The notes under the pieces were generated by a model. The model did not search any database. It was not told where the DNA came from and was given only the letters and a program-made list of their open reading frames with translations. DNA of 64,000 bases from the NCBI RefSeq assembly GCF_963665245.1, contig NZ_OY762267.1:2604001-2668000 (forward strand), written 5' to 3'. The position numbers were made by a program, and so were the translations under genes. Below, piece by piece: positions 26,831 through 35,339 of the stretch (its first letter is position 1; each line of letters opens with the position of its first letter). The stretch comes from an uncultured Paludibaculum sp. (GTDB lineage: Bacteria > Acidobacteriota > Terriglobia > Bryobacterales > Bryobacteraceae).

Positions 26831-27313
26831 CTACTGCGTCTTCTTCAGGCTCTCGATCAGCCGGTCGAGCTTCTCGGGCGTCACGTTGAAATGGAAATCG
26901 TAGTTGACCAGCATCGCCGGTGCCCACGAACAGGCGCCCAGGCACTCCACTTCTTCCAATGAGAATTGCCCGTCCGTGGTCTTCTGCTTGTTGCCGATGC
27001 CCAATTTCTTGCAGGCGTGTTCGTAGAGTTCCTCACCGCCCGTGAGCATGCAGCTTACGTTAGTGCAAATCTGAATGTGCTGCTTGCCACGCGGTTCGCG
27101 CGTGAGCATGGTGTAGTAGCCGATGACCTCTTCCACCTCGACACGCTTCACCTTCAGCCGTTGCGAAACCTCATCAATCAGCTCCGGCGTTACCGCGCCG
27201 ACTTCGTCCTGCGCAAACAGCAGCATCGGGATCAGCGCGCCCTTCTGGCGGCCCGGCGGATAGTTCTGGATCATCTTCGCGAACTTGGCTTCGAGTTCGG
27301 GTGAAAAGGTCAT
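26831..27313 (-). CDS. nuoE: NADH-quinone oxidoreductase subunit E
   Basis: A 160-residue thioredoxin-fold [2Fe-2S] subunit. Cluster N1a ligands are C83, C88, C124 and C128 (CTNVSC and CLGAC). The N-terminal helical bundle contains the usual LLFAQDEVG and VIGYYTML stretches. It sits 17 nt after the nuoD stop. Confidence 0.97.
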   Translation of the reverse strand: MTFSPELEAKFAKMIQNYPPGRQKGALIPMLLFAQDEVGAVTPELIDEVSQRLKVKRVEVEEVIGYYTMLTREPRGKQHIQICTNVSCMLTGGEELYEHACKKLGIGNKQKTTDGQFSLEEVECLGACSWAPAMLVNYDFHFNVTPEKLDRLIESLKKTQ

Positions 27314-27330
27314 TGGCGTCTCACTGTTCC

Positions 27331-28566
27331 CTAGCGGTCCACATCGCCTAGGACAAAGTCCATGCTGCCCAGCGCCGCGATGGAATCGGAAATCAACTTG
27401 CCTTCAAACAGCGCGGAGAGGCACTGCAGATTGCCGAAGCTGGGCGTCCTCATGAACACACGGTAGGGCTTCGACGTGCCGTCACTCACCGCATAGAATC
27501 CGATTTCGCCGCGGGGCGACTCCACAGGCACATAAGCTTCCCCGGCCGGCACGCGGAATCCTTCCGTAACAATCTTGAAGTGGTAGATGAGCGCTTCCAT
27601 CTGCGTCTTCATCTTTTCGCGATCCGGCAGCACCACCTTGGGCGCATCGGCCTTCCACGCCCCTTCCGGCATCCCGTCCATCGCCTGCTTGCAGATCCGC
27701 GCGCTCTGCCGCATCTCTTCCAACCGCACCCGGAAGCGAGCATAAACGTCGCTCTCGCTGTACACCGGCACGTCGAAGTCGAACTTCTCGTAACTGGAAT
27801 AGGGCTCGGACTTGCGGATATCCCACTTCAGACCCGCGGCGCGGACCATGGGACCGGTCACACCAATGTCGAGCAACTTCTCCAGACTCAGGTAGCCCAC
27901 CTTCTGCGTGCGCTGCAGAAAGATCGGATTGGTGTTGAGCAGGTTCTCGTATTCGTCGATCTTTTCCTGCAGCCCGTCGATGAAACGTCCAACAGCCTTT
28001 TCCCAGCCACGCGGCGGCTCCAAAGCCACGCCGCCAATGCGGATGTAGCTCGTCATCAGGCGCTGCCCGCTGAACATCTCGAACAGACGCAGGATGTCCT
28101 CGCGCTCGCGGAAACAGTAGAAGAAGACCGTCATCGCGCCCAGGTCGAGGGCGTGCGTGCCCAGCCAGACAGCATGGCTGTTGATCCGCGAAAGTTCCGT
28201 CAACAGCACCCGCAGCCACTGCGCCTTCGCCGGAATCTCAATACCCAGCAGCTTTTCCACCGGCAGAACGTAGGCCAGGTTATTAGCCATGTTCGACAGG
28301 TAATCCATACGGTCGGTCAGGGTGACCACCTGCTGCCAGGTGAGGGTCTCGGCTTGTTTCTCGATGCCCGTGTGCAGAAAGCCGATGTCAGGCTCAGCCT
28401 TCTGAATGATTTCGCCGTCAAGTTCCAACAGAATGCGCAGCACGCCGTGCGTGGACGGATGCTGAGGTCCCATGTTCAGGACCATCCTGCGGCCGCCGCT
28501 CGGCAACTTCTCTTCCACCAGGGTTTCGAAGCCGGCCGGTACTGTCGTCTCGTCGATTTCGTTCAT
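27331..28566 (-). CDS. nuoD: NADH-quinone oxidoreductase subunit D
   Basis: A 411-residue 49-kDa-type subunit that lines the quinone site. Conserved blocks are NMGPQHPSTHGVLR near the N-terminus (with the quinone-binding His), the DRMDYLSNM region, and the C-terminal RTPSFGNLQCLSALFEG and the final DFVLGDVDR. The ATG at 28566 has a GAGGGG six bases upstream. A GTG at 28593 would add nine residues and is less likely. NuoC and NuoD are separate proteins here. Confidence 0.96.
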   Translation of the reverse strand: MNEIDETTVPAGFETLVEEKLPSGGRRMVLNMGPQHPSTHGVLRILLELDGEIIQKAEPDIGFLHTGIEKQAETLTWQQVVTLTDRMDYLSNMANNLAYVLPVEKLLGIEIPAKAQWLRVLLTELSRINSHAVWLGTHALDLGAMTVFFYCFREREDILRLFEMFSGQRLMTSYIRIGGVALEPPRGWEKAVGRFIDGLQEKIDEYENLLNTNPIFLQRTQKVGYLSLEKLLDIGVTGPMVRAAGLKWDIRKSEPYSSYEKFDFDVPVYSESDVYARFRVRLEEMRQSARICKQAMDGMPEGAWKADAPKVVLPDREKMKTQMEALIYHFKIVTEGFRVPAGEAYVPVESPRGEIGFYAVSDGTSKPYRVFMRTPSFGNLQCLSALFEGKLISDSIAALGSMDFVLGDVDR

Positions 28567-28606
28567 GCTTCCCCTCTTCGGAACCGGACGCACACCACGG
28601 ATCCGT

Positions 28607-29095
28607 CTAGTCGTTCTGGTAGCTGTACTTGTGACCGTGAACCGGGAAGTCCTTTCTCAGTGGATGACCCTCCCAATCCTCGGGCATCATGAGCCGCTTC
28701 AGATTCGGGTGGTTGTGGAACACCACCCCGAACAGATCGAATACTTCGCGTTCATACCAGTCCGCGCCAGCCCAGACGCCGGTAACACTCTCCACCTGCG
28801 GATTGTCACCGCCGAGAACGGCCTTCAGCTTCAACCGCTCGTTCCGCGCAATTGAATGCAGCAGGTACAGAACTTCAAATCGCGGCTCGGCGGGGTATCG
28901 ATCGATGCAGGTGACGCCGGTCAGGCGCTCGAACTTCATCTGCGACTTGAGAAATTGACAAACCGCGACGATGCGGTCCGGCTGCACAAACAGCAGCGTC
29001 TCTCCAAACTCGTGGCTTCCGTCCGTCACTACCGCTGGGTCCCAGGCCTCGATCGCGGCAGGCACGGCCATCTCCTTCAGATTGTCCGGCAACAT
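28607..29095 (-). CDS. nuoC: NADH-quinone oxidoreductase subunit C
   Basis: A 162-residue 30-kDa-type subunit of the peripheral arm. The family signature ADWYEREVFDLFGVVFHNHPNLKRLMMPEDWEGHPLRKDFPV is clear in the C-terminal half. The N-terminus has no NuoB domain, so nuoB is not fused here. It follows nuoA after 13 nt, where nuoB normally lies between them. Confidence 0.96.
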   Translation of the reverse strand: MLPDNLKEMAVPAAIEAWDPAVVTDGSHEFGETLLFVQPDRIVAVCQFLKSQMKFERLTGVTCIDRYPAEPRFEVLYLLHSIARNERLKLKAVLGGDNPQVESVTGVWAGADWYEREVFDLFGVVFHNHPNLKRLMMPEDWEGHPLRKDFPVHGHKYSYQND

Positions 29096-29108
29096 GAATG
29101 CGCCCCCT

Positions 29109-29507
29109 CTAGCGCTTACTGTCCTGCGGGCTCTCCTCGGCGGCCCAATTCAATACCCCCTTCTTCCAGATGTAGAAGAAGCCGGCCAGCACCAGGCCGA
29201 TAAAGAGAAGCATCTCGAAGAAACCGAAAAGCTTCAGGTCGCGGTAGACCACGGCCCAGGGGTAGAGAAAGATCGCCTCAATGTCGAAAAGAATGAACAA
29301 CATCCCCACCAGGTAGAACTTGACGCTAAAGCGCTCCTTGGCGGAGCCGGTTGGTGTGATGCCGCATTCGTAGGGAGTGGATTTGACTTTGTTCTTGACG
29401 CGCTTACCCAGAAGAACGCCCGCGCCAAGCAATCCCGCAGCCACCGCGGCCGCCAAGATCACCTGGACTAGGACCGGGAAATAAGCTTCGATGACGGATG
29501 TGGGCAT
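29109..29507 (-). CDS. nuoA: NADH-quinone oxidoreductase subunit A
   Basis: A 132-residue, three-helix membrane subunit. It has the conserved loop YECGITPTGSAKERFSVKFYLVGMLFILFDIEAIFLYPWAV, with the Cys-containing quinone-site loop. First gene of the operon. The C-terminus carries a short charged tail. Confidence 0.96.
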   Translation of the reverse strand: MPTSVIEAYFPVLVQVILAAAVAAGLLGAGVLLGKRVKNKVKSTPYECGITPTGSAKERFSVKFYLVGMLFILFDIEAIFLYPWAVVYRDLKLFGFFEMLLFIGLVLAGFFYIWKKGVLNWAAEESPQDSKR

Positions 29508-29567
29508 GAGTGCGGTTGTAGCGTCCCCGGGGCGTTAACTTTTAACTATAATGACCCTCAGAAGAGC
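29508..29567. promoter_or_regulatory. Divergent promoter region between nuoA and thiS
   Basis: This 60-bp gap separates the divergent starts of the nuo operon and thiS. An AT-rich island at 29534-29552 holds TATAAT (29547-29552) on the plus strand and TATAGT on the minus strand, about 36 nt from the nuoA start. No good -35 box is evident on either strand at standard spacing, and the plus-strand TATAAT lies only 15 nt from the thiS start. Likely but unproven promoter DNA. Confidence 0.4.
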
Positions 29568-29801
29568 GTGTCAAACCAACCTGACGGACTGCAAATCCCC
29601 ATCAAAGTCAACGGCGAAGCTCGAATCGTACCCCCTGGTCTGAATATCCGCCAGCTTCTCGCCCACCTCGGGCTCGACTCCGGGCGCGTCGCCGTCGAGT
29701 TGAACCGGGTCATCGTGCGAAAACCTGACTGGGACTCCACCTCCATCGAGACCGATGCCTCCCTCGAAATCGTCACTTTCGTAGGGGGGGGCGCGGCCTG
29801 A
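29568..29801 (+). CDS. thiS: ThiS-like sulfur carrier protein
   Basis: A 77-residue ubiquitin-fold sulfur carrier for thiazole formation in thiamine synthesis. The pattern IKVNGEARIVPPGLNIRQLLAHLGL, VAVELNRVIVRKPDW and LEIVTFVGGG is diagnostic. The start is GTG at 29568; no ATG in this frame precedes it. ThiS normally ends at GG, which is adenylated by ThiF; here two Ala codons follow the Gly run, so the chain would end GGGAA. The Gly codons lie in a run of eight G. Either the tail is trimmed, or this is a non-canonical carrier, or the sequence has an indel. No thiG or thiF is adjacent. Confidence 0.85.
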   Translation: MSNQPDGLQIPIKVNGEARIVPPGLNIRQLLAHLGLDSGRVAVELNRVIVRKPDWDSTSIETDASLEIVTFVGGGAA

Positions 29802-29855
29802 AACAGCGCCCCCATCCATGGTGGCGTTGTTCCAAAGTCGGCCAGATCTTGCGAA

Positions 29856-29883
29856 TTGACTTCCCTACCCCAGCCTATAGACT
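29856..29883 (+). promoter_or_regulatory. Candidate sigma70-type promoter of the MerR gene
   Basis: TTGACT at 29856-29861 is followed after 16 bp by TAGACT at 29878-29883 (an overlapping TATAGA at 29876-29881 would give a 14-bp spacer). This would start transcription near 29890 and so favours the ATG at 29922 as the start of the regulator. Boxes match only in part. Confidence 0.4.
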
Positions 29884-29921
29884 CGTGTATGAGTTTTGGG
29901 CCCAAACAGAAAGGGAGTCAG

Positions 29922-30422
29922 ATGTTCAAAACAAAATCGCGACAGGGTGCACCCGCCCCCGGGGAGCGGACTTTTTCCAGCGCTGACGTGTCGCGTTTGT
30001 CCGGAGTCAGCCTCCGGCAACTTCAATGGTGGGACGAGCAACGCGTCGTGTCGCCCCGGCATGAGGGCCACAAAAGAATCTACCTGACCGAGGAAGTGGT
30101 GGAGGTCAGCGTCATCGCGGAACTGCGCCGCAAAGGCTTCAGCCTGCAGAAGATCCGTCGCGTGCTGCGCTTCCTGCAGCGCGAGATGAACAAGCGACTA
30201 TCGGAAATCCTCAATGTTGACAGCGACTTGCACCTGCTCACGGACGGCAAGTCCATCTATCTGGAAGAGAGCCAGGAGCGGATCATCGACCTCCTCAAGG
30301 CCGCCAAACAGCCCATGTTCCTGGTCTGCGTGACGGATCAGGTGCGGCGTCTGACCGTCACCCCCCGCAAGCCGCCAAAGAGCGAAACACCCGCCGTGGC
30401 GCGCAAATCCAAGGCTGTCTAG
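29922..30422 (+). CDS. MerR-family transcriptional regulator
   Basis: A 166-residue regulator with a winged helix-turn-helix at about residues 17-60 (SSADVSRLSGVSLRQLQWWDEQRVV) and a following helical stretch (VIAELRRKGFSLQKIRRVLRFLQREM) typical of MerR proteins. The C-terminal 80 residues contain a small alpha/beta effector-like segment without metal-binding cysteines; the only Cys is isolated. The start at 29922 has GGGAG six bases upstream. Earlier in-frame starts (29856, 29889) lack a ribosome-binding site. Ligand and targets are unknown. Confidence 0.87.
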   Translation: MFKTKSRQGAPAPGERTFSSADVSRLSGVSLRQLQWWDEQRVVSPRHEGHKRIYLTEEVVEVSVIAELRRKGFSLQKIRRVLRFLQREMNKRLSEILNVDSDLHLLTDGKSIYLEESQERIIDLLKAAKQPMFLVCVTDQVRRLTVTPRKPPKSETPAVARKSKAV

Positions 30423-30473
30423 CGGCTTCGTTGCGGATCTTTAGACGCCACTTTTACATTTCTCAAACCTCCG

Positions 30474-30506
30474 GGGCCTCTGCGCCGTCTAATGGCTCAG
30501 AGGCCC
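30474..30506. other. 9-bp perfect hairpin between the MerR and S41 protease genes
   Basis: GGGCCTCTG (30474-30482) pairs exactly with CAGAGGCCC (30498-30506) around a 15-nt loop. It is not followed by a T-run, so it is a poor intrinsic terminator. TATACT (30512-30517), a possible -10 box for the protease gene, begins 6 bp downstream, so the repeat could also be an operator overlapping the promoter. Confidence 0.5.
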
Positions 30507-30543
30507 TGCGTTATACTTGGGTCAGGTCTGGGGAGGCCAATAC

Positions 30544-32159
30544 ATGCGCCAATTCCGCGCTTACGTGTTTTCTTTGCTAGTGATTGCGTCTTGCGCGATC
30601 GTAGCCGGTAACTTCGGCCCCGGAGCCTCCGCGCTGGCCGAATCTTCCGCCGCCGCTCCAGCCTCCAGTGACGACGAACTCAGCGCTGGCCTCAAGACCT
30701 TTACGTCGATCTACCGGCTCGTCGAAGAGAATGCCGCCGACAAGGTAAACCCGGACAAGGCCATCTATAAAGGTGCCATCCCGGGCATGCTGCGCACGCT
30801 CGATCCCCATTCCAGCTTCTTCGATCCCCGCGACTTCCAGCAGCTCAGGGAGGATCAGCGCGGCTCCTACTACGGTGTTGGCATGACCATCCAACCAAAG
30901 GATAGCCGGATCGTCGTAGTCGCCCCCTTCACCGGCTCCCCCGCCTACAAAGCCGGCATCCGCCCCGGTGACGTCATCGTCGAAGTCAACGACAAGCGCA
31001 CCGATGGGCTGAACACTTCCGAGGTGGCCGACCTGCTCAAAGGGCCCAAGGGCACCAAGGTCCAGGTTCTGATCGCTCGCGAGGGCGTCGATAAGCCGAT
31101 GACTTTCAACCTGGTCCGCGGCGAGATTCCACGCTTCAGCGTCCAGAATGCTTTCTGGCTGAAGCCCGGCATCGCCTACATCGACGTTGAGAGCTTCAAC
31201 GAGAACACTTCAAAAGAGTTGGAAGACGCCATGCACAAGCTGGGCGAGGCCAATGTTAAAGGCTTGGTCTTCGATCTGCGCGACAACCCCGGCGGCCTGC
31301 TGAACGAAGGCGTCGCCGTCGCCGGTCACTTCCTCCGCAAGGGCCAGACCGTGGTGAGCCACCGTGGCCGCTCCTCCCCAGAGCGTCCTTATACCGCCAG
31401 CAACGGCAGCTCCACCCGTGACTACCCCATCGTAGTGATGGTGAATCGCTACTCCGCTTCGGCCGCCGAAATCGTGGCCGGCGCCCTCCAGGATCACGAC
31501 CGCGCCTGGATCTTTGGCGACAACACCTTCGGCAAGGGCCTCGTCCAGACCGTCTTCCCGCTCTCGGAGAATACGGGCTTAGCCCTAACCACCGCTAAGT
31601 ACTACACCCCCTCCGGCCGTCTCATCCAGCGTGACTACACCAGCGGATCGTTCTACGAATACTATTTCAACCGCAAAGAGGGCGCCCAGAAAGACACCAC
31701 GGACGTCAAGATGACGGACTCCGGCCGTGCAGTGTATGGCGGCAACGGCATCACCCCGGACGAGCGGTTCGTTATCAAGTACAACAAGTTCCAGATTGAA
31801 CTCGCCCGGCGCAGCGCCTTCCGCGACTTCATCCCGAAGTACTTCTCCGCCCACAGCACGACGCTCGCTAAGGATTGGGCGCCGGACAACGCGATGCTGA
31901 ACGAGTTCCACGACTTCGCCTTGAAGAGCAATGCGACGTTCACCGAAGCTGAGTGGGCCGAGAACAACGATTGGATCAAGACCCAGCTCAAGCGCGAGGC
32001 GCTCATCACGGCCGTTTCGCTGGACGAATCGCTCCGCTACGCGATCGAAACCGACCCAGCCGTGCTGAAAGCCATCGACTCCCTGCCGAAGGCCAAGGCT
32101 TTGCTGCTCGACAACTCCAAGAAGCAGATGGTTCAATTGGATAAGAGGACTCCTCGCGA

Positions 32160-32163
<4 letters not shown>
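30544..32163 (+). CDS. S41-family C-terminal processing peptidase (CtpA-like)
   Basis: A 539-residue exported serine protease. Order: signal/membrane segment (about 5-22), helical N-terminal domain, PDZ domain (about 108-190, SYYGVGMTI to AREG), and the S41 core with DLRDNPGGLLNEGV (245-257), the Ser motif NRYSASAAEIVAGAL (301-315) and the general-base Lys in NTFGKG (327-332). The C-terminal region (about 380-539) is longer than in minimal CtpA. Such enzymes trim C-termini of envelope proteins in the periplasm. The start at 30544 has GGGGAG upstream; an upstream TTG at 30517 was rejected. Its TGA overlaps the guaA TTG (TTGA). Confidence 0.92.
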
Positions 32164-33944
<1,781 letters not shown>

Positions 33945-33948
33945 GCCA

Positions 33949-34773
33949 CTACCTTTCAAACAGTTGGTTCGCGGCCGCATAGCTCAATGAACACTCGGTG
34001 AACACGCTGTATTCGCCGGTGGACAACAACTGGTCCGCAACGGCCTGCGCGACGCTCAAGGCGGCACGAGCCGGCCCGGAACCCGTGCTCACTCGCGCCA
34101 CGCCCAACTCCCGCAGCCGTCCGACAGGCGGCAGACCAGCTGCGGCCAGCAGATTGACCGGCTTGGGCAGGGCCTGCACCAACTCGCGAATCACGTCTTC
34201 GTCCTTCACGGCCGGGACAAACAGACAGTCGGCCCCGGCCTCGGCATAGGCCCGCAATCGTTCGATCGCCAACGGCAAGCGCTGGGCCGGATCTCCAATC
34301 CCGGCCAGGAAAACGTCGGTGCGAGCATTCAGTACGATATGGACGCCCAGTGAGTCCGACGCTGTCCTTACGGCCTTCACCCGTTCCACCTGTTCCGCCA
34401 ACGGAGTCAGGCCAGCGGATCCATCGCCGTCCATGTCTTCCAGATTCATGCCCACCGCCCCGGCGTCCAGCACACCGCGCACCGTACCCGATATGTCGCC
34501 GTAACCCGCTTCCACATCAGCGGTTACGGGCACCGTCACGGCCGACGCAATACGTCCAACCACGGACAACATTTCGCCTGCCGAAATACGCTGTCCGTCC
34601 GGCTTCCCATAAGTGAAGGCGACGCCCGCGCTGGTGGTGGCAATGGCCGGGAATCCGGCGGCGGCGAAGACCCTGGCACTGCCCGCATCCCAGGCGTTGG
34701 GTAGGATCAGAATGCGGTCACCATGGTGCAACGCCAGCAAAATCCGGGCCTTGGCCTGGAGGTCAGGGGTCAT
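33949..34773 (-). CDS. PEP mutase/isocitrate lyase-superfamily protein
   Basis: A 274-residue TIM-barrel protein of the isocitrate lyase/PEP mutase superfamily (oxaloacetate- or methylisocitrate-lyase-like). It shows LILPNAWDAGSARVFAAAGFPAIATTSAG, the metal-site ADVEAGYGD, GMNLEDM and LNARTDVFL. The KKCGH active-site motif of true isocitrate lyases is absent, so C-C lyase or another activity on a small 2-oxo acid is likely; the substrate cannot be named. The ATG at 34773 shares one base with the upstream stop (TAATG), indicating coupling. A longer frame to 34944 adds 57 unrelated residues inside the neighbour and was rejected. Convergent with guaA. Confidence 0.87.
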   Translation of the reverse strand: MTPDLQAKARILLALHHGDRILILPNAWDAGSARVFAAAGFPAIATTSAGVAFTYGKPDGQRISAGEMLSVVGRIASAVTVPVTADVEAGYGDISGTVRGVLDAGAVGMNLEDMDGDGSAGLTPLAEQVERVKAVRTASDSLGVHIVLNARTDVFLAGIGDPAQRLPLAIERLRAYAEAGADCLFVPAVKDEDVIRELVQALPKPVNLLAAAGLPPVGRLRELGVARVSTGSGPARAALSVAQAVADQLLSTGEYSVFTECSLSYAAANQLFER

Positions 34774-35333
34774 TACAACGCTCCTAGAATCTCGGCGGAC
34801 GTCGCCACAGTGCAGTACTCGCCGTGAAGGTTGGCCAACGACATGGCATGGACTTCCTCCGCGCTGCGCCGCACGCCCGTCCAGTCGGTTTTTGCAAACG
34901 TGAAACACGCGTCGGCAACCAGCAGCACCCGATAGCCCAGACATCCGGCGTGCCGGACGGTTGCCTCGACGGAATTGTTCGTGATCACGCCAAAGATCAC
35001 CAGTACCTGGTGGCAGCCGGTGGCCATACGCTCATCCAGATCCGTACCGACGAACGCGCTGCCGGTATGCTTGGGGGTCACGGGTTCGTCCGCGTGAGGA
35101 ACAAACTCCGGCTTGAAATCGTGGCCGGGCTGGCCGGGCCGGTAAGTGGACCCGGGCTCCACCGAATCATGGCGGACGTGGTACACCGCCCGCCCACTCG
35201 ACCTCCACGCCGCAAGCAGATTCGCGCCTACTCGTTCGGCATTCGGATTATTACGGATGCCCCACGACGGGTGGTCAATGGCGCGCTGTAAGTCAATTAG
35301 AATCAACGCAGCGCTGGCTGGAATGCTGACCAT
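34773..35333 (-). CDS. Isochorismatase-superfamily protein with Ser in place of catalytic Cys
   Basis: A 186-residue protein with the cysteine-hydrolase/isochorismatase fold. Asp14 (LILIDLQ) and Lys88 (VTPKHTGSAF) of the usual triad are in place, and the conserved GVITNN-x-VEAT loop follows at 115-124. The nucleophile position is Ser121 (codon TCC, 34973-34971), where nicotinamidase-like hydrolases have Cys. It may be a hydrolase using another mechanism, like true isochorismatases that lack the Cys, or a binding protein. It sits between mutL (6-nt gap) and the PEP-mutase-like gene (1-nt overlap). Confidence 0.87.
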   Translation of the reverse strand: MVSIPASAALILIDLQRAIDHPSWGIRNNPNAERVGANLLAAWRSSGRAVYHVRHDSVEPGSTYRPGQPGHDFKPEFVPHADEPVTPKHTGSAFVGTDLDERMATGCHQVLVIFGVITNNSVEATVRHAGCLGYRVLLVADACFTFAKTDWTGVRRSAEEVHAMSLANLHGEYCTVATSAEILGAL

Positions 35334-35339
35334 AGAGCG

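Noticed and set aside
24440..26962. 840-codon open frame on the plus strand
   Set aside because: It lies antisense to nuoG, nuoF and nuoE, all with full family motifs. It is a GC-rich shadow frame.
28566..29109. nuoB hidden as a fusion with nuoC or in another frame
   Set aside because: NuoC is a normal 162-residue protein, and no CxxE or CP-rich NuoB pattern is seen in any frame between nuoA and nuoD.
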